Under the pieces are notes generated by a model. It did not search any database, was not told where the DNA came from, and saw only the letters and a program-made list of their open reading frames with translations. DNA of 17,157 bases from NCBI GenBank assembly GCA_026415015.1, contig JAOAHW010000113.1, positions 1-17,157 on the forward strand. Reading direction: 5' to 3'. This DNA is from Syntrophorhabdaceae bacterium. Lineage in GTDB: Bacteria; Desulfobacterota; Syntrophorhabdia; Syntrophorhabdales; Syntrophorhabdaceae. Positions 8,001-13,265 of the stretch are shown here, piece by piece. The position numbers and the translations under genes are program-made. How positions within the stretch are numbered: position 1 is the first letter of the stretch; every line of letters starts with the position of its first letter.

Positions 8001-9214
8001 TGCCAGGGATGATGAGCTCTTTTTTGAATGTGGGTATCAATGAAAAGATAGCAGAGGGATTGAGTAGACAGAGCAAATTTGAGTGGGCTGCATGGGACTC
8101 ATACAGGAGATTTCTACAGGCATGGGGCATGTTCCAGGGTCTCGACAGAGACCTGTTTGATATGGTCATAGATGGTTTTAAGGCAAGATACAATGTGACA
8201 AGAAAGATACAGTTTAGTCCCCTACAGATGAGACAGATAGCCCTTGCATATAGAGAGGTACTGCATGAAAAAGGTATTGAATTCCCTGAAAACCCTTACA
8301 AACAGCTTGAGCAGGCAATACTACAGGTCTTTGCATCCTGGCACTCTGACAGGGCAAGGCTTTATCGTCAGCAGATGAATGTATCTGATGACTGGGGTAC
8401 TGCTGTTATTGTACAGAAGATGGTCTTTGGTAACCTCGATAACAACTCAGGTTCAGGGGTAATCTTTACCAGGGACCCAAAGGGACAGTCATCCCAGGTC
8501 TCCCTATATGGTGATTTTATCTTTGGTGTCCAGGGCGATGATATTGTCTCAGGTCTTGTGGAGACATATCCAGTAAGCGAAAAACAGAGGGTAATGGAAC
8601 ACAGGGAATCACCCATATCCCTTGAGAATGATTTTCCTGAGATATACAGGGAGCTCCTTGCCATATCAGAAAAATTGGTATATGAAAAAGGTTTTCATCA
8701 TCAGGAGATAGAGTTTACCTTTGAAAATCCAACAAAGACAGGTCTCTATATACTCCAGACAAGGGATATGGCCCAGAGGGTGAAAAAGGTGGTAAAGAAA
8801 TTCAAACCCACAGAAGAACTCAAGAGGTCTTTTATCGGGACAGGTATAGGGATTGCCGGTGGTGCACTCTCTGGCAGGGCTGTCTACAATAAGGAAGACA
8901 TAGAGAGATTCAGAGGTGAAGACCCAGGGACACCCCTTATCCTTTTGAGGCCCGATACAGTCCCTGATGACGTGGGTATACTCCTTAAGGTGGATGGCCT
9001 CCTCACATCAAGGGGTGGAAGCACATCCCATGCTGCTGTTACTGTCCCTCAGCTAAATAAGGTGGGTGTTGTGGGGTTTACAAAGCTCAAGGTCTATGAA
9101 GAGGAGGGCTACAGTATTGTAGATAGGGTTGTTATAAGAAGCGGGGATTTTATAAGCATAGATGGCTATAGCGGCTCAGTATACAAAGGTAGCCATGAGG
9201 TTATGCAGGATTAA
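5012..9214 (+). CDS. Large protein: unknown ~900-residue N-terminal region, PPDK-type ATP-grasp and phosphohistidine domains, no PEP barrel
   Basis: A 1400-residue protein. Residues 911-1265 form a pyruvate phosphate dikinase (PPDK)-type ATP-grasp domain: GNKGYFLKVL, VPPGF, SVRSGATISLPGMM (R990), FTRDPKG, YGDFIFGVQGDD, QEIEFT and LQTRD. Residues 1276-1395 form the swivelling phosphohistidine domain, with LRPDTVPDD and TSRGGSTSHAAV; H1340 (codon 9029-9031) is the phosphate carrier. The protein then stops, so the C-terminal PEP/pyruvate barrel of PPDK and PEP synthase is absent. Residues 1-905 are Lys-, Ile- and Leu-rich, probably alpha-helical, and unrecognised; no signal peptide or membrane segment is seen. 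It should autophosphorylate from ATP, but the acceptor is unknown; rifampin phosphotransferase shows such enzymes can use other substrates. The TTG start is supported by GGAGG 7 nt upstream. It converges on a GAPDH-like gene. Confidence 0.88.
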   Translation: METEMKIQEYPSALEVNLERTAVSVEIPDRYNILMVVTREHYGLSKQTEELLKELNHPFVNWEYCLKTLKTISIGDFYTFNNNSQGMEAIKAIFDIYLEILKRTPSQTIKETGSRYLFEYLHTVLTKSRDHMDRNISFLNNAIEEIYNIARQQDDIFKKNSGGIKILLSNILDEKIEITTPYLKMLVLEVFRQTYRYWLSQPDPYMWNIGDRDLTDLEKGEIRGLVYPLSHTYIRTLFEQLDIIEQDGTRDLYEFINTCIELPDHSRIVDGYFLIADKIERMEIFKDRSQIIKLNFLYNMMNIQALSDVYMNILLEINRCLGRVFKEIAPKEMENFINSFFNMLRRGPSYKEQKGPIIDCITTIGREVFSQNNHRLVNIFIDELISFGFQYPEVKGSTTEWQVIVNPAHVMNIRSWLTIIGMKPRWTKRLLSALIINLRLGGVFVKDTDLIQKDISNLLNSDITPAYNLVKQLLRMFPVFFTEIGAEGELRAISTNVDEMSHRNDKLINFLRKQSHVESNSLLVNFIEEIFRYWQTGEKDGLKRYLPDEIYHWLNNSSEYFDGMHRIFKWVMPLVKSNPEGLLSWEKEDIQKRLKKIRDVGEQDREKAYLMVRFYQLLYKKYNARHVDLIKDLGSTGIFPLAKINRLKRHLNRGDYYKSLVIVLDFLSLLKERILSPRKTEYFENIYYKRHIAAGIPSMYGTYKEEKFEALGLSFRLESLATILFEGLARSLNLKFITKSTLIMINKYLWLYLKALELDGISVESLSEKIKYITSALKIRQFSIDQYVDIFKFISKGIQDIIHDYYIDVHGINLPIIIRQILEKDIKKEWHNSSNNIEEVIYQQSENLLRSLVSSGFGLQVLDNLINTIRRNLDAELERFKGNKEILNLVMRYIPELAISPINKRDKNTDNPILIGNKGYFLKVLSSFEFPVPPGFIITTEVFRGYEAVVGYKYIFKDLSHRIYNEILRLEKITGLKYGNPSNPLLLSVRSGATISLPGMMSSFLNVGINEKIAEGLSRQSKFEWAAWDSYRRFLQAWGMFQGLDRDLFDMVIDGFKARYNVTRKIQFSPLQMRQIALAYREVLHEKGIEFPENPYKQLEQAILQVFASWHSDRARLYRQQMNVSDDWGTAVIVQKMVFGNLDNNSGSGVIFTRDPKGQSSQVSLYGDFIFGVQGDDIVSGLVETYPVSEKQRVMEHRESPISLENDFPEIYRELLAISEKLVYEKGFHHQEIEFTFENPTKTGLYILQTRDMAQRVKKVVKKFKPTEELKRSFIGTGIGIAGGALSGRAVYNKEDIERFRGEDPGTPLILLRPDTVPDDVGILLKVDGLLTSRGGSTSHAAVTVPQLNKVGVVGFTKLKVYEEEGYSIVDRVVIRSGDFISIDGYSGSVYKGSHEVMQD

Positions 9215-9219
9215 TACAC

Positions 9220-9246
9220 TTTGAGACCTTTGAAAAAGGTCTCAAA
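9220..9246. repeat. Hairpin repeat copy 3, perfect 12-bp stem
   Basis: TTTGAGACCTTT (9220-9231), loop GAA, AAAGGTCTCAAA (9235-9246): a perfect 12-bp inverted repeat beginning 6 nt after the stop of the 1400-residue gene. It is the best copy of the element also present at 838-858 and 1498-1531. It probably forms a 3' end structure, but TATCAAAAAAA follows it rather than a U tract, so a classical intrinsic terminator is not shown. Confidence 0.75.
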
Positions 9247-9267
9247 TATCAAAAAAATCTCTTACAC

Positions 9268-9306
9268 GAGCCCACAGAAATAAGAATACAATTTCTCTGT
9301 GGGCTC
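9268..9306. repeat. 11-bp inverted repeat in the convergent gap
   Basis: GAGCCCACAGA (9268-9278) and TCTGTGGGCTC (9296-9306) are perfect inverted copies with a 17-nt spacer. The element lies 73 nt past the stop of the GAPDH-like gene and 53 nt past the stop of the 1400-residue gene. On the minus strand a T7 run follows about 10 nt after the stem, too far for a standard terminator but possibly part of one. Confidence 0.6.
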
Positions 9307-9319
9307 TGTGGCCTAAAAG
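9295..9319 (+). repeat. CTCTGTGG-type dispersed repeat
   Basis: Two nearly identical 9-mers, CTCTGTGGG (9295-9303) and CTCTGTGGC (9304-9312), run head to tail and are followed by CTAAAAG. This resembles a CTCTGTG...CTCTGTGGC-type sequence that I recall from intergenic regions of many unrelated bacteria; that link is from memory and unverified. It overlaps the right arm of the 9268-9306 hairpin. Confidence 0.45.
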
Positions 9320-9379
9320 TCTCCCTGTTTATGATGGGAAAGCAGGCAACAAACAATATATGGCCTCAGGTCTCTGTAT

Positions 9380-10651
9380 TCATTGAATGCTCTTATGGAT
9401 ATAGACTGTCAGGTCTCCCATCCTGTTTGTGTAGCTACCGTATTCATTGTCATACCATCCGAATATCTTGGCATGGACAACAGGTATCTTCAGGCTTGAT
9501 ACTGAATTTTTTATCTCTTCAGGTATACCACTTACATGGGAGAGGTCGATATTTATAAAGGCTGTCCTTGTGTGATTGAACTGTCCTTCTATTACAATGG
9601 CAGCATCTACACCTATTAAATCTGATGACACATTCTGCTCATCTGTATAAATAAGGAGGTGTTCAGGGTCATTCTCCCAGGCCTTTTTATATATATTGTT
9701 CAGTGTTTTTGTAGTAATCGGTGGTGTGGATTTATCCTTTGTTGGAGTTGCCTGAAAGGTTACATTCAGGACTATAAGGGATTCAGTATTTACTGGTACG
9801 CGGATAGAGTCTGCCATGAATCCTATACTTTTTACCTCAGGTATAACCTGGCTTAGGGCTTCTGCTGCATTTGTGGATGTGAGGATGATATTATTTAATA
9901 TACTCCTTGTTTTTCTTAAGTCCTTCTCACCATCTTTGGGGACACTGTCAAGGACACTCTGTGAATTTGTAACTGCATGGACAGTAGACATGGATGCAGT
10001 GAGGATCCTGCTTGTTGACTCATTATTCAAGAGGGGCTTTACCATGTGGGCAAGACCTGTGGTGGTGCATGATGCTGCAGAGACAAGGGGATACTTATTT
10101 TTGTCAAAGGCATGGTGGTTTATACCGTATATCAATGTGACGCAGTCATCGGGCATGGATAGGGCCTTGTTTTTTATCTTAAATGCCGATGAGTTTATTA
10201 CAACCTTGGCACCCCTTGCCAGGTGTCCACGGATTGAGCCTTTCTTGTCATCAACAGATAGGGTAGGGTCTCTAAATTTTCCTGTGCACTCTACTACTAC
10301 ATCTACCCCATAGTCTCTCCATGGGATCTCAGCAGGGTTTCTTGCCTCCCTGAGGACAGTAACAGGTATGCCATCAATCATTAATTTGCCCTTTTTTTCA
10401 TCAACAATCTCTATTATCCTTGACGACCTGACACCATAGAGAAACCTGTGGATACTCCCATAGGTTGAATCCTTTTCAAGCATCTGGGCAACTGCATCCA
10501 TACCCTTGCCTATGCCCCTGCCCTGGTTTATAATTATCTCTTTAAAATACTTTCTCCCTATGTGATGCCACAGTGTGAGTTTTCCTATTCTTCCCATACC
10601 ATTTATTCCAAGGACCGGCGGTCTGTTTTCTAATATCTCTGTCTTGGCCAT
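9380..10651 (-). CDS. Divergent glyceraldehyde-3-phosphate dehydrogenase homologue
   Basis: A 423-residue GAPDH-family protein, about 90 residues longer than the usual 335. The Rossmann motif GINGMGRIGK is at 15-24. The catalytic pair is C195 in AASCTTTG and H225 in STVHAVTN; typical enzymes have SCTTNC and TVHAYTN. RVPVNT and the C-terminal WYDNEYGSYTNR are also kept. The residue that normally binds the NAD adenine ribose (Asp of IND) is Gln (INQG, Q43), which suggests NADP use or relaxed specificity. The family oxidises glyceraldehyde-3-phosphate to 1,3-bisphosphoglycerate or runs in reverse; the substrate here is inferred. AAGGAGG lies 5 nt before the ATG, preceded by an 11-bp inverted repeat in the leader. 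A TATAAT at 10746-10741 (minus) lacks a convincing -35. Confidence 0.87.
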   Translation of the reverse strand: MAKTEILENRPPVLGINGMGRIGKLTLWHHIGRKYFKEIIINQGRGIGKGMDAVAQMLEKDSTYGSIHRFLYGVRSSRIIEIVDEKKGKLMIDGIPVTVLREARNPAEIPWRDYGVDVVVECTGKFRDPTLSVDDKKGSIRGHLARGAKVVINSSAFKIKNKALSMPDDCVTLIYGINHHAFDKNKYPLVSAASCTTTGLAHMVKPLLNNESTSRILTASMSTVHAVTNSQSVLDSVPKDGEKDLRKTRSILNNIILTSTNAAEALSQVIPEVKSIGFMADSIRVPVNTESLIVLNVTFQATPTKDKSTPPITTKTLNNIYKKAWENDPEHLLIYTDEQNVSSDLIGVDAAIVIEGQFNHTRTAFINIDLSHVSGIPEEIKNSVSSLKIPVVHAKIFGWYDNEYGSYTNRMGDLTVYIHKSIQ

Positions 10652-10661
10652 TTCAACCTCC

Positions 10662-10705
10662 TTGTGTTTTTTGTGTTAGATAAATATTAGTGAAAAAAAA
10701 CACAA
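10662..10705 (-). promoter_or_regulatory. Leader inverted repeat abutting the Shine-Dalgarno of the GAPDH-like gene
   Basis: In the mRNA, TTGTGTTTTTT (10705-10695) can pair with AAAAAACACAA (10672-10662) across a 22-nt loop. The 3' arm ends inside AAGGAGG, taking its two leading A residues. The stem is A-U rich and weak, so any effect on translation is speculative. Nothing else was recognised in the 175-bp gap up to 10826. Confidence 0.35.
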
Positions 10706-10826
10706 ATTACAAGATAAATTACCCTCGTATTTTATCAATAATTATAAACAGTTGCATAGCTTAGGGGGCTGCCTAATTTTTATAAAAAATAGCAGGTTGT
10801 TTTATTGATTTTTGAGATGCAAGAAT

Positions 10827-11774
10827 TCAGTATCCACCTTCCAGTAGAACAGAGAATTCAAGCCATTCTATTTTAGGACAGTTATTTATGCCTGGTTCGA
10901 GCCTGAACCCCTCAATGGTCATTAAACCTCGACCAAAACCTTCAATACGCTCAATCTCCCTGGGTGTAACAGAACTAACTGCACCTTGCCCATCAATACC
11001 CTTACCCACTTCAGGGGAAAATATAAACCTCCTTGGATTCCCTGGGGTATTATCGCTAAGATATTCACGGGTAGCACATTTAGAAGGATTGTCTGATAGA
11101 TGCCAGCCCTCTATAAACCTGGGGTTAGGTACAGAATGGAGAGGAGGGGTAAGCCTTGCAAAGTTTTCTTCCCTCCCCTGTTCCTTAATCACAATCTCCC
11201 ATCCATCTGTTATGGGCTCTAAGATGAACATAAAACATGGACCAAAGGGTCGATTATATCGTGTTCCAGTACTCACACGGCCTTTGAAAAATTCTTTAAA
11301 ACGGGTATATTTGAGCCTGTGTTTTAATTCATCAAGAGGCATGCGTTCTTTCTGTAGTTGTCCCCCATAGATACTGCCTGTAACCTCGTTATTCTCCACC
11401 CTGAGCCAGTATTCTCCGCAGTGGGAGAGGGCAAGACCCATACCTGGTTTTGAACCGCGCCCATTGATGGCAAGTATCCATTCGCTACCTAAAGGAAAGC
11501 CTTCAAGTGTGGGTCTACAGTGCATACCATCACCCATCTGGATTACCAGCCCTGAATCGAATACTCCGCCTTTCAATGTCTCCAGAAGAAGAACAACCAT
11601 AGTGGGTGGACGGCCAAGGTTGTGATGGATGACCCTCCCACGGATTATAAGGAATGCATGTTTGGCCACAACAAGAAAAGGGCCTTCCCATAGGCACGAA
11701 CAGCCAAAGGAATTAAAAGGGGATATAAAAGATACTGCGGTAAATAATATAAAAACCCATAGAAGTTTTTTCAT
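10827..11774 (-). CDS. Secreted protein with N-terminal TIMP/netrin-like (NTR) domain
   Basis: A 315-residue exported protein. Residues 1-24 are a signal peptide (MKK, hydrophobic core, SFG). The mature chain would begin at C25 as CSC, followed by a FLIIRGRV strand. TIMP and NTR domains start in the same way with Cys-x-Cys. C86 (MHCRP) and C119 (SHCGEYW) are placed to pair with C25 and C27, like C1-C70 and C3-C99 of TIMPs, and EWILAINGR resembles the NTR strand before the last Cys. Residues from about 150 form a second domain with LTPPLH and PNPRFIEGWH that I cannot name. Lipidation at C25 is possible but the lipobox is poor (Ser at -3). The target is unknown. Its promoter region is shared with the divergent molybdo-protein gene; the Shine-Dalgarno is weak. 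Confidence 0.7.
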   Translation of the reverse strand: MKKLLWVFILFTAVSFISPFNSFGCSCLWEGPFLVVAKHAFLIIRGRVIHHNLGRPPTMVVLLLETLKGGVFDSGLVIQMGDGMHCRPTLEGFPLGSEWILAINGRGSKPGMGLALSHCGEYWLRVENNEVTGSIYGGQLQKERMPLDELKHRLKYTRFKEFFKGRVSTGTRYNRPFGPCFMFILEPITDGWEIVIKEQGREENFARLTPPLHSVPNPRFIEGWHLSDNPSKCATREYLSDNTPGNPRRFIFSPEVGKGIDGQGAVSSVTPREIERIEGFGRGLMTIEGFRLEPGINNCPKIEWLEFSVLLEGGY

Positions 11775-11807
11775 CTTATGGACTGGCCTTCAAAACCCTT
11801 TTTTCAT

Positions 11808-11836
11808 ATTCTCCTATTCGATTTTTTAGATGTCAA
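11808..11836 (-). promoter_or_regulatory. Sigma70-type promoter for the NTR-like gene
   Basis: On the minus strand, TTGACA (11836-11831), a 17-nt spacer and GAGAAT (11813-11808). The -35 box is perfect and the -10 matches 4 of 6. Transcription would start near 11801, about 25 nt before the ATG at 11774. Confidence 0.5.
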
Positions 11837-11870
11837 GGAATATCACCATGAATTTTTTCAATCCTTGACA
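11831..11870. repeat. 9-bp inverted repeat carrying both divergent -35 boxes
   Basis: TGTCAAGGA (11831-11839) and TCCTTGACA (11862-11870) are perfect inverted copies, 22 nt apart, between two divergent genes. Each arm contains the TTGACA of one promoter. It may be an operator for a dimeric regulator or two strong extended -35 boxes facing apart. Confidence 0.65.
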
Positions 11871-11893
11871 ACTTTAGGTTAAAAAAATATTAT
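11865..11893 (+). promoter_or_regulatory. Strong sigma70-type promoter for the molybdo-protein gene
   Basis: TTGACA (11865-11870), exactly 17 nt, then TATTAT (11888-11893), which matches 5 of 6. An A/T-rich spacer and downstream region fit an active promoter. Transcription would begin near 11900, about 40 nt before the GTG at 11943. Confidence 0.75.
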
Positions 11894-11942
11894 AAAATAT
11901 GGTAGTTAGGCTCAATTTAACAGACAAAAGAAGGGAGAGATT

Positions 11943-12533
11943 GTGAGCAGGCTAAAAGACATGGATACGCCCATTTTCTGGGCAGAGGGGCACCCTGGCA
12001 CATTAGACAGGGAAGGCTGGACTATAGATGTGACAGGGTTATGTGAAAACCCAACTGTCTTTACCTGGGATGACCTGATGAAGATGAAAAAGACCATTGC
12101 TGATGCACGTCTTACCAGTGTTACCCGTTTTTCAGTGCGGGGTCAATGGGGCGGTGTCAAGGTCTCAGATATCTTACAATTGGTGAGGCCTTTATCCAGT
12201 GCAAGATTCTGTAGATTCTGGTCTGTTAAAAAGATATATGACACATCTATACCTATAGAGACTGCCCTACAGGAAAAGACACTCCTTGCCTATGAGTTTG
12301 ATGGGGAGCCCCTTGAAGAGGACTATGGGGGTCCTGTAAGGGGATTCTGTCCGTATCTATGGGGTTATAAATCTGCGAAAAGCATTGTAAAGATTCAGTT
12401 GATGGACCATTATGTGTCAGGTTACTGGGAAAAAAGGGGCTACAGTGACGATGCCATAATAGTACCTGGCATGGTCAGGGATATAAACGACCGAGGCAGG
12501 CTGAAAAGAATGTCCCTGGAGGACTGCATATAG
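11943..12533 (+). CDS. Sulfite-oxidase-fold molybdopterin-type protein lacking the Mo-ligand Cys
   Basis: A 196-residue protein covering one sulfite oxidase/YedY-like Moco domain (COG2041 type), with no signal peptide, so cytoplasmic. Recognisable segments are IDVTGLCENP, SVTRFSVRGQWGGV (60-73), LLAYEFDGEPL, GGPVRGFCPYLWGYKSAK and GYWEKRGYSDDA. In typical members the first motif is HCVTRFS or HCVEGWS, where Cys binds molybdenum; here that position is S59 (AGT, 12117-12119) and the preceding His is Thr. The protein may bind pterin without redox activity, be a structural or regulatory relative, or belong to a subfamily that replaced Cys. The GTG start has GGAG 5 nt upstream. It has its own strong promoter and is separated by 141 bp from maf. 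Confidence 0.82.
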   Translation: MSRLKDMDTPIFWAEGHPGTLDREGWTIDVTGLCENPTVFTWDDLMKMKKTIADARLTSVTRFSVRGQWGGVKVSDILQLVRPLSSARFCRFWSVKKIYDTSIPIETALQEKTLLAYEFDGEPLEEDYGGPVRGFCPYLWGYKSAKSIVKIQLMDHYVSGYWEKRGYSDDAIIVPGMVRDINDRGRLKRMSLEDCI

Positions 12534-12589
12534 AGGCCTGTGGTTCGTACTGGTATTTAGAGTTCTTTCATCTATTTATCCCTCATATC

Positions 12590-12601
12590 TGATTATAATC
12601 A
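12590..12601. repeat. 12-bp palindrome upstream of maf
   Basis: TGATTATAATCA is a perfect palindrome about 20 nt before the candidate maf promoter. It could be a regulator site, but short A/T palindromes arise by chance. Nothing that looks like a terminator for the upstream gene is seen in this gap. Confidence 0.3.
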
Positions 12602-12621
12602 CAGGGCTATTTACATTTACC

Positions 12622-12650
12622 TTGAAATTATAGAGAATTTTATGTATTTT
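12622..12650 (+). promoter_or_regulatory. Candidate promoter of the maf-yggS-argH-lysA operon
   Basis: TTGAAA (12622-12627, 5 of 6), 17 nt, TATTTT (12645-12650, 4 of 6). It lies 24 nt before the maf ATG, behind an A/T-rich leader. Confidence 0.5.
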
Positions 12651-12674
12651 TCTATTGTGAAATAGGAGTAGGGT

Positions 12675-13265
12675 ATGTTTCATGTAAGAGAAGGTGATTC
12701 CATAATACTGGCAAGCGAGTCCACAAGAAGGGTGGACATACTGAGGACCCTTGGTGTGTCTTTTTCCATTGTCCCGCCCAAGATAGATGAGACACAGAAA
12801 AAATACGAGCTACCAAGAGACTATGTATCGAGGATATCCTTTGAAAAGGCCATGAGCGTTGGTGAGCATTTCCCACAGAAGTGGATAGTTGCAGCGGATA
12901 CGGTTGTGGTTTACAAAAACAGGATTATGGGAAAGCCTAAAGACGAGAAAGATGCATACAGGATGCTCAAGACCTTAAGCGGCAGATGGCATAAAGTGAT
13001 TACCGGGTTTTGCGTTATCAATATATCAAAGGGTATTACATACAGGGATGTGGTGGAGACAAAGGTATTCTTAAGGGATATGTCAGACGATGAGATCTTA
13101 AGGTATATAAACACCTCTGAGCCCCTTGGAAAGGCAGGCTCCTATGCTGTCCAGGGTAAGGGTGGCTGTATGGTCAAGGAGATAAAGGGCTCCTATGCAA
13201 ATGTTGTTGGCCTGCCCATATGCGAAGTAGCTGAGGCACTTTTATCATTGGGCGTGCTTTCGTGA
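12675..13265 (+). CDS. maf: Maf-like nucleoside triphosphate pyrophosphatase
   Basis: A 196-residue Maf/Ham1-type pyrophosphatase, full length. The family hydrolyses dTTP, UTP or modified nucleotides to monophosphates and is linked to septum formation and nucleotide-pool cleaning in the cytoplasm. Motifs in order: ILASESTRR (usual LASxSPRR, with Thr for Pro at 17), PKIDE, the catalytic AADTVV (about 73-78), GKPKDEKDA, LSGRWHKVITG, and GKAGSYAVQGKGG. The dTTP versus UTP subclass was not decided. AGGAG lies 6 nt before the ATG, with a candidate promoter just upstream. It is the first gene of the operon and overlaps yggS by 4 nt (GTGA). Confidence 0.93.
   Translation: MFHVREGDSIILASESTRRVDILRTLGVSFSIVPPKIDETQKKYELPRDYVSRISFEKAMSVGEHFPQKWIVAADTVVVYKNRIMGKPKDEKDAYRMLKTLSGRWHKVITGFCVINISKGITYRDVVETKVFLRDMSDDEILRYINTSEPLGKAGSYAVQGKGGCMVKEIKGSYANVVGLPICEVAEALLSLGVLS

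Noticed and set aside
9220..9246. Classical intrinsic terminator
   Set aside because: The stem is strong, but neither strand has a run of T directly after it. Kept as a repeat with possible terminator function.
9816..10313. 165-codon plus-strand open frame inside the GAPDH-like gene
   Set aside because: The opposite strand encodes conserved GAPDH motifs including the catalytic Cys; this is a shadow frame.
10888..11370. 160-codon plus-strand open frame opposite the NTR-like gene
   Set aside because: No ribosome site or domain; the minus strand has a signal peptide and patterned cysteines.
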